Notes: generated by a model not told the origin, from the sequence alone. A DNA stretch of 64,000 nt from Mycolicibacterium sp. 018/SC-01/001 (GCF_007096635.1 NZ_VKAA01000024.1:19366-83365), one strand, 5' to 3'. Positions 1-8,773 are shown, numbered from the stretch's first letter. Program-made: numbers and translations.

Positions 1-1194
1 CTGGACGTGGGCAGCCATCCCGAATACGCGACCGCCGAATGTGACAACCTCACGCAGCTGGTCACCCACGACCGGGCCGGCGAGCGGGTGCTCGAAGACC
101 TGCTCATCGACGCCGAACAGCGCCTGGCCGACGAGGGCATCGGCGGGGACATCTACCTGTTCAAGAACAACACCGACTCGGCGGGCAACTCCTACGGCTG
201 CCACGAGAACTACCTGATCGTGCGGGCCGGCGAGTTCTCCCGGATCTCCGACGTGCTGCTGCCCTTCCTGGTCACCCGTCAGCTGATCTGCGGCGCGGGC
301 AAGGTGCTGCAGACGCCCAAGGCGGCGACGTTCTGCCTGTCGCAGCGTGCCGAGCACATCTGGGAGGGCGTCTCGAGCGCGACGACCCGCTCACGTCCGA
401 TCATCAACACCCGCGACGAGCCGCACGCCGACGCCGAGAAGTACCGGCGCCTGCACGTCATCGTCGGCGACTCGAACATGTGCGAGGCCACCACGATGCT
501 CAAGGTGGGTTCGGCGTCGCTGGTGCTGGAGATGATCGAGGCCGGGGTCGCGTTCCGGGATTTCTCCCTGGACAACCCGATTCGGGCGATCCGCGAGGTC
601 AGCCACGACCTGACCGGCCGGCGCCCCGTGCGGCTGGCCGGTGGCCGGCAGGCCAGCGCGCTGGACATCCAGCGCGAGTACTACGCGCGCGCCGTGGAGT
701 ACCTGCAGACCCGCGAACCCAACACCCAGATCGAGCAGGTCGTCGATCTGTGGGGGCGGCAACTCGACGCGGTGGAGAGCCAGGACTTCGCGAAGGTCGA
801 CACCGAGATCGACTGGGTGATCAAGCGCAAGCTGTTCCAGCGGTACCAGGACCGCTACGACATGGATCTCTCCGACGCCAAGATCAGCCAGCTCGATCTG
901 GCCTATCACGACATCAAGCGCGGGCGCGGCGTGTTCGACCTGCTGCAGCGCAAGGGTCTGGCCACCCGGATCACCACCGACGAGGAGATCGAGGCCGCGG
1001 TGAACACCCCGCCGCAGACCACGCGGGCCAAGCTGCGCGGCGAGTTCATCAGTGCCGCACAGGAAGCCGGCCGCGACTTCACGGTCGACTGGGTGCACCT
1101 CAAGCTCAACGATCAGGCCCAGCGCACGGTGCTGTGCAAGGACCCGTTCCGGTCGGTGGACGAGAGGGTCAAGAGGCTCATCGCTTCTATGTAG
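1..1194 (+). CDS. pafA: Pup--protein ligase PafA (5' end outside window)
   Basis: This is the C-terminal 397 residues of PafA, the glutamine-synthetase-fold ligase that joins the C-terminal glutamate of the small protein Pup to lysines of proteasome substrates. The reading frame is open from base 1, so roughly the first 55 residues of the usual ~452 are missing at the window edge. The opening LDVGSHPEYATAECDN loop, the GDSNMCEATTMLKVG stretch and the C-terminal HDIKRGRGVFDLLQ region are typical of the family. It lies upstream of pafBC as in other mycobacteria, although a minus-strand methyltransferase now separates them. The truncation is caused by the window, not by decay. Confidence 0.97.
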   Translation: MDVGSHPEYATAECDNLTQLVTHDRAGERVLEDLLIDAEQRLADEGIGGDIYLFKNNTDSAGNSYGCHENYLIVRAGEFSRISDVLLPFLVTRQLICGAGKVLQTPKAATFCLSQRAEHIWEGVSSATTRSRPIINTRDEPHADAEKYRRLHVIVGDSNMCEATTMLKVGSASLVLEMIEAGVAFRDFSLDNPIRAIREVSHDLTGRRPVRLAGGRQASALDIQREYYARAVEYLQTREPNTQIEQVVDLWGRQLDAVESQDFAKVDTEIDWVIKRKLFQRYQDRYDMDLSDAKISQLDLAYHDIKRGRGVFDLLQRKGLATRITTDEEIEAAVNTPPQTTRAKLRGEFISAAQEAGRDFTVDWVHLKLNDQAQRTVLCKDPFRSVDERVKRLIASM

Positions 1195-1203
1195 GCCCAG
1201 CTT

Positions 1204-1800
1204 CTATGTGAGCTGTGTGAGCTCGTGCACGGAGACGGCGTAGTCCCCGCGCTCGAACGGCGCCTGCTCCCACGTCGCCCATCGGTGCAGCAGCGTCAGG
1301 CCCGCCGATTCGGTGATCTCGTCGTAGCGCTCGAGCGAGAGCCGGCCGTCGATGAGCTGGAACCCGCCGACCAGCAGGCCGCCGGGGGCAAGCGTGCCGG
1401 CGAGCGCGGCGACGACCGTCGCTTCGGTGCCCGGGTCGAGGAAGATCATCACGTTGCCGGCCAGGACCACCAGGTCGAACTCGCCGGTCACCGCTGAGGC
1501 CGTGTCGACGAGGTCGGCCTGGACCCATGCCAGATCGGGCGCCTTGTCCCGGGCCGCACTCAGCATCGCCGGATCGGCGTCGACCCCGGCCACGGAGAAC
1601 CCGCGGCTCGCCAACTCGATGGCGACCCGCCCGGTGCCGCACCCGGCGTCGAGAACCCGGGTGCCACCGGAGGTGCGCAGCAGCGACTCCACCAGATCCG
1701 CCTCGCCGTGCACACTGCGCCCCGCGGCCTCGAGTCGGGCCCACCGCGCGTCGTACTCCGCGCCGCGCGGCCGATCGGAGGACTGCCAACGGCTGCTCAC
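1204..1800 (-). CDS. Class I SAM-dependent methyltransferase
   Basis: The 198-residue product is a small Rossmann-fold methyltransferase. Motif I reads VLDAGCGTGRVAIEL, followed by the acidic end of strand 2 (VAGVDADP) and a post-motif AGNVMIFL. The start was set at the GTG of VSSRWQSSDRPRG because the frame upstream runs through a palindrome and encodes an atypical leader. It is convergent with pafA (9 bp between stops) and divergent from pafB. The substrate cannot be told from sequence. Its position between pafA and pafB suggests insertion into the proteasome accessory cluster rather than a role in pupylation. Confidence 0.85.
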   Translation of the reverse strand: MSSRWQSSDRPRGAEYDARWARLEAAGRSVHGEADLVESLLRTSGGTRVLDAGCGTGRVAIELASRGFSVAGVDADPAMLSAARDKAPDLAWVQADLVDTASAVTGEFDLVVLAGNVMIFLDPGTEATVVAALAGTLAPGGLLVGGFQLIDGRLSLERYDEITESAGLTLLHRWATWEQAPFERGDYAVSVHELTQLT

Positions 1801-1822
1801 CGCGCCATGGTGCCATGGCGCG
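1801..1822. repeat. 22-nt palindrome in the methyltransferase/pafB divergent region
   Basis: CGCGCCATGG (1801-1810) is repeated as its exact reverse complement CCATGGCGCG (1813-1822), separated by TG. The palindrome abuts the GTG start of the methyltransferase on the minus strand and lies about 50 bp upstream of the pafB start. It could be an operator or a 5' hairpin over the methyltransferase start. No binding protein is known to me. Confidence 0.6.
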
Positions 1823-1858
1823 CCGCGACAGCCGTCCGGGCCCACCGCCGATTCGTCC

Positions 1859-1864
1859 TAAGCT
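1859..1864 (+). promoter_or_regulatory. -10 box for leaderless pafB
   Basis: TAAGCT fits the mycobacterial TANNNT -10 consensus and sits 7 nt before the pafB GTG. This predicts a transcript beginning at or next to the start codon. No clear -35 element is visible. Confidence 0.5.
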
Positions 1865-1871
1865 CTACGCC

Positions 1872-2873
1872 GTGGGGATCTCGAAAGTCGAACGGTTGAT
1901 GAACCTCGTCATCGCGCTGCTCTCAACCCGCTCGTTCATCACCGCCGACCGGATCCGCGAGACCGTCTACGGCTACTCCGACGAGGCGAGCGACGAAGCG
2001 TTCTCGCGCATGTTCGAGCGTGACAAGAACGAACTGCGCGATCTCGGCATCCCGTTGGAGACGGGCCGCGTGTCGTCCACCGACCCCACCGAGGGGTACC
2101 GCATCAACCGCGAGGCGTACGCGCTGCCGGCGGTCGAACTCACCGCGGACGAGGCCGCCGCCGTCGCGGTGGCCACCCAGCTGTGGGAGTCGCCCGAATT
2201 GATCACCGCCACGCAGAGTGCCCTGCTCAAGCTGCGGGCCGCCGGAGTGGACGTGGATGCGCCGGACGGTGACGTGACGATCACGTCCACCGCGGCGCTG
2301 CCCGGGCTGCGCGGCTCCGAGGACGTTCTCGGAATTCTGTTGTCCGCCATCGATTCCGGACGCGCGGTGCAGTTCCCGCACCGGCCGTCCCGCAGCGAGC
2401 CCTACACCACGCGCACCGTGGAGCCGTGGGGTGTGGTCACCGACCGCGGCCGCTGGTATCTGGTCGGGCACGACCGTGACCGCGACGCGGTGCGGACGTT
2501 CCGGCTCTCGCGGATCGGTGCCGACGTGACACCGATCGGTGAACCCGGCGCGGTGGTCCGGCCGCCGGAGGTGAATCTGCGCGAGATCGTCGCCCGCGTC
2601 GTGGGGGACTGGCCCGGCGCGGGGCAGGCCCGCGTCTGGGTCGCCGACGGGCGGGCGACCGCGCTGCGCCGCCAAGCCACCGTGGTCGGCGCGAAGACAC
2701 TCGGCGGGCGGCTCGGCCAGGAGATCACCGTGGAGGTCGGCATGTTCGACCGGCTCGCCCGCGAGATCGCCAGTTACGGCGCCGATGCCGTGGTCCTGGA
2801 GCCCGCGTCGCTGCGCGACGACGTGATCGCGCGTCTGCAGGCCCAGGCCGGCGTCGAGCAGGTGCAGGCATGA
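1872..2873 (+). CDS. pafB: PafB, WYL-domain transcriptional activator subunit
   Basis: PafB and PafC form the activator of the LexA-independent mycobacterial DNA-damage response. The 333-residue protein has an N-terminal winged-helix region (VERLMNLVIALLSTRSFITADRIRE), a WYL domain containing the diagnostic GRWYLVGHD, and a C-terminal extension domain. The GTG start at VGISKVERL follows a -10 box by 7 nt; the frame extends further upstream, but that part is arginine-rich antisense of the methyltransferase. The gene overlaps pafC by four bases (ATGA), implying translational coupling and a heterodimeric product. Confidence 0.95.
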   Translation: MGISKVERLMNLVIALLSTRSFITADRIRETVYGYSDEASDEAFSRMFERDKNELRDLGIPLETGRVSSTDPTEGYRINREAYALPAVELTADEAAAVAVATQLWESPELITATQSALLKLRAAGVDVDAPDGDVTITSTAALPGLRGSEDVLGILLSAIDSGRAVQFPHRPSRSEPYTTRTVEPWGVVTDRGRWYLVGHDRDRDAVRTFRLSRIGADVTPIGEPGAVVRPPEVNLREIVARVVGDWPGAGQARVWVADGRATALRRQATVVGAKTLGGRLGQEITVEVGMFDRLAREIASYGADAVVLEPASLRDDVIARLQAQAGVEQVQA

Positions 2874-3844
2874 CCGCGCTGAGCACCCGGCTGGTCCGGC
2901 TGCTGAACATGGTGCCGTACTTCCAGGCCAACCCCCGGATCACCTACGACGAAGCCGCCGCCGACCTGGGGGTGAGCGTCAAACAGCTGCGCGACGACCT
3001 GAACCAGCTGTGGATGTGCGGCCTGCCCGGCTACGGGCCCGGCGATCTGATCGACTTCGAGTTCTCCGGCGACACGATCGAGGTGACCTTCACCGCGGGC
3101 ATCGACCATCCGCTGCGGCTGACGTCGCCCGAGGCGACCGGAATCCTGGTCGCCCTGCGCGCGCTGGTCGACGTGCCGGGCATGGTCGATCCGGAAGCCG
3201 CCCGCAGCGCGATCGCCAAGATCGAATCCGCCGCGGGCAGTGCCTCGGTGGAGGGCACCGCGGTCGACGAGCCGGCGCCGGTGGAGAGCGAGGCGGCCGC
3301 CGCCGTGCGCACCGCGGTGCGTGGCGACCGTGCCCTGGCCATCGAGTACTACTCGGCCTCCCACGACATGTTGTCCAGCCGCGTGGTCGACCCGATCCGT
3401 GTGGTGCTGGTCGCCGACCACAGCTATCTCGAGGCGTGGTGCCGCACCGCTGAGGCGGTCCGGCTGTTCCGGTTCGACCGGATCGTCGACGCCCGCGTTC
3501 TCGACGAGCCGTCGGCTCCGCCGCCGCCGGCGGTGCAGGCGGGCCCGGACACGTCGCTGTTCGACCCCGACACCGCCGATCCGTCGCTGCCCACCGCGAC
3601 GCTGCGCGTGGACCGGTCGGCGTCGTGGATGTTCGACTACTACCCGCTGCGGGTGGTGCAGGAGTATCCGGACGGATCGTGCGACGCCGTCATGACGTAC
3701 GCCTCTGACAACTGGATGGCCCGTTTCGTGCTCGGCTTCGGGTCCGCGGTGCGGGTTCTCGAGCCGCAGGCCCTCGCCGAACGCGTGCAGCAGGCGGCCG
3801 TGGCCGCGTTGCACGCCTATCGGGTGGGCCCCGACGGCGGGTAG
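2870..3844 (+). CDS. pafC: PafC, WYL-domain transcriptional activator subunit
   Basis: This is the 324-residue partner of PafB. The N-terminal helix-turn-helix region (TRLVRLLNMVPYFQ followed by YDEAAADLGVSVKQLRDDL) is followed by a WYL-type domain in which the motif is diverged to SYLEAWC near residue 186, then a C-terminal domain. It starts inside the pafB stop. A TANNNT box begins at the first base of its stop codon, so the tatA promoter probably lies within the end of this gene. Confidence 0.95.
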   Translation: MTALSTRLVRLLNMVPYFQANPRITYDEAAADLGVSVKQLRDDLNQLWMCGLPGYGPGDLIDFEFSGDTIEVTFTAGIDHPLRLTSPEATGILVALRALVDVPGMVDPEAARSAIAKIESAAGSASVEGTAVDEPAPVESEAAAAVRTAVRGDRALAIEYYSASHDMLSSRVVDPIRVVLVADHSYLEAWCRTAEAVRLFRFDRIVDARVLDEPSAPPPPAVQAGPDTSLFDPDTADPSLPTATLRVDRSASWMFDYYPLRVVQEYPDGSCDAVMTYASDNWMARFVLGFGSAVRVLEPQALAERVQQAAVAALHAYRVGPDGG

Positions 3845-3867
3845 ACTCGGCGCAGACGTCTGGAGGT
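3842..3867 (+). promoter_or_regulatory. tatA promoter -10 and ribosome binding site
   Basis: TAGACT (3842-3847) overlaps the pafC stop codon and fits TANNNT. GGAGGT (3862-3867) precedes the TTG start at 3875 by 7 nt and is the evidence for choosing that rare start codon. The predicted leader is about 20 nt. Confidence 0.5.
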
Positions 3868-3874
3868 AACCAAA

Positions 3875-4123
3875 TTGGGTGGTCTACAACCCTGGCACTG
3901 GATCATCGTCATCGCTGTGTTCGTGCTGCTCTTCGGTGCCAAGAAGCTGCCGGACGCGGCCCGCTCGCTGGGTAAGTCGATGCGGATCTTCAAGTCCGAG
4001 ATCAAGGAGATGCAGGCCGACGGCAAGCCGGACCAGCCCACGCAGATCTCCTCGGAGCGGGTTTCGGACACCGAGCGGCCGGGCGGTCACACCGAGCCGT
4101 CGTCGGACAAGCGCCCCGCCTGA
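3875..4123 (+). CDS. tatA: Sec-independent protein translocase subunit TatA
   Basis: TatA forms the variable-size pore component of the twin-arginine translocase, which exports folded proteins. The 82-residue product has one N-terminal membrane helix (about residues 9-22), the FGAKKLPDAARSLGKS hinge and amphipathic helix characteristic of TatA, and a polar tail. Translation starts at TTG, supported by a strong GGAGGT site. It is followed 76 bp later by tatC, with a hairpin between them. The window encodes at least one likely substrate, the twin-arginine lipoprotein at 52052. Confidence 0.95.
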   Translation: MGGLQPWHWIIVIAVFVLLFGAKKLPDAARSLGKSMRIFKSEIKEMQADGKPDQPTQISSERVSDTERPGGHTEPSSDKRPA

Positions 4124-4137
4124 TTCGTCACCTCGAC

Positions 4138-4162
4138 ACGACGCGGGCGACGTCCGCGTCGT
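4138..4162 (+). terminator. Hairpin between tatA and tatC
   Basis: ACGACGCGG (4138-4146) pairs perfectly with CCGCGTCGT (4154-4162) around a 7-nt loop. There is no U tract, so it is not a classical intrinsic terminator. Its place between tatA and tatC makes partial attenuation or 3'-end protection of tatA mRNA possible. Confidence 0.4.
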
Positions 4163-4199
4163 CATCGGATTGCCTGTGAACAGGTAGGCCCCACGCCCC

Positions 4200-5183
4200 G
4201 TGCAGATCCCTGGACTCTTCAAGAAGCTCGATCCGCGTCAGCGCCGCTCGCGGGTCAACCCCGACGGCACGATGTCGTTGGTCGACCATCTCACCGAGCT
4301 GCGCACCCGACTGCTGATCTCGGTGCTCGCGGTCCTGCTGACCACGATCCTCGGTTTCATCTGGTACAGCCACGGCGCGTTCGGGCTGCCCAGCCTCGGT
4401 GACTGGCTGCGCGGCCCGTACTGTTCGCTGCCGGCGTCGGCGCGGGCGACCATCGCCCCCGACGGCGAGTGCCGGCTCCTGGCCACCGCACCGTTCGACC
4501 AGTTCATGCTCCGGCTCAAGGTCGGCCTGACCGCAGGCCTGGTGATGGCGTGCCCGGTGTGGCTCTACCAGCTGTGGGCGTTCATCACCCCCGGTCTCTA
4601 CAGCCGGGAACGCCGCTTTGCGATCGCGTTCGTCACGATGGGCGCCGCGTTGTTCGTCACCGGTTCCGTGCTGGCCTACGTGGTGCTGTCCAAGGCGCTG
4701 GGATTCCTGCTCACGGTCGGCAGCGACGTCCAGGTCACGGCCCTGTCCGGCGATCAGTACTTCGGTTTCCTGATCAACCTGCTGCTCGTGTTCGGTATCA
4801 GTTTCGAGTTCCCGCTGCTGATCGTCATGCTCAACCTGGTCGGCGTGCTCACCTACGAGCGGCTGCGGGCCTGGCGGCGCGGGTTGATCATGGGCCTGTT
4901 CGTCTTCGCCGCGTTCGCCACCCCGGGGTCTGACCCGTTCTCGATGCTGGCGCTGGCCCTGGCGCTGAGCCTGCTGCTGGAGGTGGCGATCCAGGTCGCC
5001 CGGCTCAACGATCGGCGCAAGGCGCGGCGCGCCGACGACGCCGTCGCCGACGACGAGGCCGCCCCGATCGGCGCCGCCGAACCCGTCGGCGCAGTTGAAC
5101 AGGTCGGCGCAGTTGAACAGGTCGAAGCGCCGTCACCGGTGTCTGCGCCGTCGCGGCTGTCGTTTGACGACGATGCGACCTGA
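4200..5183 (+). CDS. tatC: Sec-independent protein translocase subunit TatC
   Basis: TatC recognises the twin-arginine signal and recruits TatA. The 327-residue protein starts with the family signature MSLVDHLTELRTRLL around residue 25 and has six predicted membrane segments, with FITPGLYSRERR in the middle and ATPGSDPFSMLALALAL near the last helices. The tail after residue 275 is acidic and contains a perfectly duplicated VGAVEQ unit, encoded by two tandem 18-bp copies (5085-5120). The GTG start was chosen because VQIPGLFKKLDPR resembles other actinobacterial TatC N-termini. The end overlaps helY by 11 bases. Confidence 0.96.
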   Translation: MQIPGLFKKLDPRQRRSRVNPDGTMSLVDHLTELRTRLLISVLAVLLTTILGFIWYSHGAFGLPSLGDWLRGPYCSLPASARATIAPDGECRLLATAPFDQFMLRLKVGLTAGLVMACPVWLYQLWAFITPGLYSRERRFAIAFVTMGAALFVTGSVLAYVVLSKALGFLLTVGSDVQVTALSGDQYFGFLINLLLVFGISFEFPLLIVMLNLVGVLTYERLRAWRRGLIMGLFVFAAFATPGSDPFSMLALALALSLLLEVAIQVARLNDRRKARRADDAVADDEAAPIGAAEPVGAVEQVGAVEQVEAPSPVSAPSRLSFDDDAT

Positions 5184-7950
5184 CGCGCCGCCCGATTCGG
5201 TCGCCGCGTTCACCGAACTGCTCCCGTTCGCCCTGGACGGCTTCCAGCGCCGCGCCTGCGACGCGCTGGCCCAGGGCCACGGGGTACTGGTGTGCGCGCC
5301 GACGGGTGCGGGTAAGACCGTGGTGGGTGAGTTCGCCGTCCACCTGGCGCTCGCCGCGGGACGAAAGTGCTTCTACACCACGCCGATCAAGGCTCTGAGC
5401 AACCAGAAGCACACCGATCTCGTGCGCCGCTACGGCCCGGAGCGCATCGGCCTGCTGACCGGTGATCAGAACATCAACGGCGACGCCGACGTGGTGGTGA
5501 TGACCACCGAGGTGCTGCGCAACATGCTCTACGCGGATTCTCCTGCCCTGCAGGGACTCTCACACGTGGTCATGGACGAGGTGCACTTCCTGGCCGACCG
5601 GATGCGCGGTGCGGTCTGGGAGGAGGTGATCCTGCACCTGTCCGAAGACGTGCGGCTGGTCAGCTTGTCGGCGACGGTGAGCAACGCCGAGGAATTCGGG
5701 GGCTGGATCCAGACCGTGCGCGGCGACACCACCGTCGTCGTCGACGAGCACCGGCCGGTGCCGCTGTGGCAGCACGTCATGGTCGGCAAACGCCTGATGG
5801 ATCTGTTCGACTACCGGGCCTCCGGCTCGCCGCGTAACGGGCGCGACCTGCTCGTCGACCCAGAGTTGTTGCGCCACATCACCCATCGCCGCGAAGCCGA
5901 CCGGCTCGCCGACTGGCAGCCTCAGGGGCGAGGAAGCCGAGGCGGCCGGGGAGGGCGCGCAGGGTCCAGCGGGCGCCCGTCGATCTACCGCACACCGGGC
6001 CGCTCCGACGTCATCTCCGTGCTCGAACAGCGCGACCTGTTGCCCGCCATCACGTTCATCTTCTCCCGCGCCGGCTGCGACGCCGCGGTCAAGCAGTGCC
6101 TGCGCTCGTCGCTTCGGCTCACCACCGACTCCGAGCGCGCACGGATCGCCGAGATCGTCGACCGCCGCACGGCCGACCTGAACGACTCCGACCTGATCGT
6201 GCTCGACTACCACGAATGGCGGGAGGGCCTGCTGCGCGGCCTGGCCGCCCACCACGCGGGCATGCTGCCCACGTTCCGCCACACCGTCGAGGAACTGTTC
6301 ACCGCGGGGCTGGTCAAAGCGGTGTTCGCCACCGAGACGCTGGCGCTCGGCATCAACATGCCGGCCCGCACCGTCGTCCTCGAGCGACTCGTCAAGTTCA
6401 ACGGCGAGCAGCACCTGCCCCTCACCGCGGGCGAGTTCACCCAGCTGACCGGGCGGGCCGGCCGGCGCGGCATCGACGTCGAGGGTCACGCAGTGGTGCT
6501 GTGGAACCCCGACATGGACCCCGCCGAGGTGGCCGGGTTGGCGTCGACGCGGACCTTTCCGCTGCGCAGCTCGTTCGCACCGACCTACAACATGACCATC
6601 AACCTGGTGCACCAGATGGGGCCCGAGCAGGCGCACCAGCTGCTCGAGCGGTCGTTCGCGCAGTACCAGGCCGACCGGTCGGTGGTCGGATTGGTGCGCG
6701 GCGTCGAACGCGCCGAGAAGCTGCTCGACGAGCTGGCCGCCGAGCTGGGCGGCCGGCAGGCGCCGATCCTCGACTACGCGCGGCTGCGCGCCCAGATCGG
6801 TGAGCGCGAACGCGCCCAGTCGCGCGCGTCGCGACTGCAGCGCCGGCAGGCCGCCAACGATGCGCTGAGCGCGCTGCGTCGCGGCGACATCATCACGATC
6901 ACCCACGGCCGGCGCGGCGGTCTGGCGGTGGTGCTCGAGGCGGCGCGTGACGACGACGATCCGCGCCCGCTGGTGCTGACCGAGGACCGCTGGGCAGGCC
7001 GGATCTCCTCGGCTGACTACTCGGGTGCGACCGGCCCGGTGGGCCGCATGACGCTGCCCAAACGCGTCGAACACCGCAACCCCCGCGCCCGCCGCGATCT
7101 GGCATCGGCACTGCTGTCGGCAGCGGCGGGACTGGACACGCCGTCGGCCCGTCGGCGCCGCAGCGGTCCCGCCGCCGAACCCGACGTCGATCCCGAACTG
7201 GCCGCCCTGCGGGAACGCATGCGGGCCCACCGGGCGCACCAGCTGCCGGACCGGGAAGAGAAGGCGCGGCTGGCCGAGCGCTACCTGAAGATGGAGCGCG
7301 ACAACGAGGCGTTACGGCGCAAGATCGCGGCCGCGACGAACTCGCTGGCGCACACCTTCGACCGGATCGTCGTGCTGCTCACCGAGCGTGGCTACATCGC
7401 GGGCGACGGCGAGTCCCGGTCGGTCACCGACGACGGCCGCCTGCTGGCCCGCATCTACAGCGAGGCCGACCTGCTCGTCGCCGAATGTCTGCGCACCGGG
7501 GTGTGGGACGACCTGGACGCGGCGGAACTGGCAGCGGCCCTGTCCTCGGTGCTCTACGAATCGCGCCGCGACGGCCACGGCCCGGGGGACGGCGCCGAGA
7601 TCCCCACCGGCCGGCTGCGTCGTGCCCTGAACCGGACCCGCCGGCTGTGGACCGAACTGCGCACCGACGAGCAGCGCCATCGGCTCACGCCCAGCCGCGA
7701 ACCGGACGACGGGTTCGTCACCGCGATGTACCGCTGGGCCAGCACCGGCGACCTCGCCTCGGCATTGGCGGCCAGCGACCCCGGCACCGGGGTCACCATG
7801 CCCGCGGGTGATTTCGTCCGCTGGTGCCGTCAGGTGCTCGATCTGGCCGATCAGGTCCGCACCGCCGCGCCGTCGCAGGCCTTGCGGGCGACCGCGAAAC
7901 GCGCCATCGCCGACGTTCGGCGCGGCGTCGTCGCCGTTGATGCCGGGTAG
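5173..7950 (+). CDS. helY: Ski2-like superfamily 2 helicase HelY
   Basis: This 925-residue protein matches mycobacterial HelY, an ATP-dependent helicase related to Ski2/Mtr4 RNA helicases. Walker A is APTGAGKTVVGE, motif II is DEVH in VMDEVHFLAD, motif III is LSAT, and motif VI is QLTGRAGRRGID. A glycine/arginine-rich insertion (GRGSRGGRGGRAGSSGR) interrupts the region between the RecA domains, and a C-terminal DSHCT-type helical domain follows. The ATG at MRPDAPPDSVAAF overlaps the tatC end by 11 bases, implying coupled expression. The frame upstream of it is antisense-like and was left out. Confidence 0.95.
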   Translation: MRPDAPPDSVAAFTELLPFALDGFQRRACDALAQGHGVLVCAPTGAGKTVVGEFAVHLALAAGRKCFYTTPIKALSNQKHTDLVRRYGPERIGLLTGDQNINGDADVVVMTTEVLRNMLYADSPALQGLSHVVMDEVHFLADRMRGAVWEEVILHLSEDVRLVSLSATVSNAEEFGGWIQTVRGDTTVVVDEHRPVPLWQHVMVGKRLMDLFDYRASGSPRNGRDLLVDPELLRHITHRREADRLADWQPQGRGSRGGRGGRAGSSGRPSIYRTPGRSDVISVLEQRDLLPAITFIFSRAGCDAAVKQCLRSSLRLTTDSERARIAEIVDRRTADLNDSDLIVLDYHEWREGLLRGLAAHHAGMLPTFRHTVEELFTAGLVKAVFATETLALGINMPARTVVLERLVKFNGEQHLPLTAGEFTQLTGRAGRRGIDVEGHAVVLWNPDMDPAEVAGLASTRTFPLRSSFAPTYNMTINLVHQMGPEQAHQLLERSFAQYQADRSVVGLVRGVERAEKLLDELAAELGGRQAPILDYARLRAQIGERERAQSRASRLQRRQAANDALSALRRGDIITITHGRRGGLAVVLEAARDDDDPRPLVLTEDRWAGRISSADYSGATGPVGRMTLPKRVEHRNPRARRDLASALLSAAAGLDTPSARRRRSGPAAEPDVDPELAALRERMRAHRAHQLPDREEKARLAERYLKMERDNEALRRKIAAATNSLAHTFDRIVVLLTERGYIAGDGESRSVTDDGRLLARIYSEADLLVAECLRTGVWDDLDAAELAAALSSVLYESRRDGHGPGDGAEIPTGRLRRALNRTRRLWTELRTDEQRHRLTPSREPDDGFVTAMYRWASTGDLASALAASDPGTGVTMPAGDFVRWCRQVLDLADQVRTAAPSQALRATAKRAIADVRRGVVAVDAG

Positions 7951-7976
7951 GGTGTGGCCAGCTACATCGCCACACC
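7948..7976 (+). promoter_or_regulatory. -10 box and leader hairpin upstream of the DUF4333 gene
   Basis: TAGGGT (7948-7953) fits TANNNT and overlaps the helY stop. GGTGTGGC (7951-7958) pairs perfectly with GCCACACC (7969-7976) around a 10-nt loop. The hairpin could end helY transcripts or, if transcription starts near 7960, overlap the promoter only as DNA. Confidence 0.4.
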
Positions 7977-7996
7977 GCGCACGACCGAGGAGAGAA

Positions 7997-8773
7997 ATGA
8001 GCGGACCGCAGGGATCTGACCCGTCGCAGCAGTGGGGTCATCAGCCTGAGTCTGGCGCGGAGCAGCAGCCGTCGGGCGAATCCGCCGCCAACCAGGGCTG
8101 GCAGCCGCCGTCGGGCTCACAGCCGCCGCAGGCGCCGGATCAGCAGTCCTGGCAGCCGCCGGCCTACACGCCGCAGCAGTATCCGCAGTACCAGCAGCCG
8201 CCGGCTTATCCTCCCCAGCAGTACCCGCCGACCGAGCAGTACGGGACCAACCCCGCCGGCTACCCGCCGCCCGGCCAGTACGGGCAGCCCGGCGCGTACG
8301 GCCAGCAGCCCCAGTACGGTCAGCCCGGCGTCTACGGGCAGCAGCCCCAGTACGGTCAGCCGGGACAGCCCGGCCAGCCGGGTCAGTACGGGCAGTACCC
8401 GAACTACCAGCAGCCCCCGGCCGAGGAGGGCTCCAAGCGGTCGATGGCCGTCATCGGGACCGTCATCGGCGTGCTCGCCGCGATCATCGTCGCCGTCGTG
8501 CTGGTGCTCGGGTTCTGGAAGCCGGGTTTCTTCGTGACCACCAAGCTCGACGTCAACGCCGCGCAGACCGGTGTCCAGCAGATCCTCACCGATCAGACCA
8601 ACGGGTACGGCGCCAAGAACGTCAGCAACGTCAAGTGCAACAACGGTGTCAGCCCCACGGTGAAGAAGGGCGACACCTTCGACTGCGAGGTCAGCATCGA
8701 CGGCACCAAGCGCCAGGTGACGGTCACGTTCCAGGACGACAACGGCACCTACGAGGTCGGCCGGCCCAAGTAG
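7997..8773 (+). CDS. Proline/glutamine-rich single-pass membrane protein with DUF4333 domain
   Basis: The 258-residue protein has a long cytoplasmic-type N-terminal half rich in Pro, Gln, Tyr and Gly, with repeated YGQQPQYGQPG units. One membrane helix follows (MAVIGTVIGVLAAIIVAVV, around residues 149-170). The C-terminal DUF4333 domain has a likely disulphide pair in VKCNNGV and TFDCEVSI and should lie outside the membrane. The ATG is preceded by GAGGAGAG. DUF4333 is common in actinobacterial envelope proteins and its function is unknown. A second DUF4333-like protein is encoded at 39970. The following gene is convergent. Confidence 0.85.
   Translation: MSGPQGSDPSQQWGHQPESGAEQQPSGESAANQGWQPPSGSQPPQAPDQQSWQPPAYTPQQYPQYQQPPAYPPQQYPPTEQYGTNPAGYPPPGQYGQPGAYGQQPQYGQPGVYGQQPQYGQPGQPGQPGQYGQYPNYQQPPAEEGSKRSMAVIGTVIGVLAAIIVAVVLVLGFWKPGFFVTTKLDVNAAQTGVQQILTDQTNGYGAKNVSNVKCNNGVSPTVKKGDTFDCEVSIDGTKRQVTVTFQDDNGTYEVGRPK

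Noticed and set aside
1..1194. pafA as a pseudogene because it lacks its start
   Set aside because: The frame is open from base 1 and the missing residues equal the expected part outside the window.
1527..1871. N-terminal extension of PafB
   Set aside because: The in-frame sequence is Arg/Pro-rich antisense of the methyltransferase, and a -10 box lies 7 nt before the GTG at 1872.
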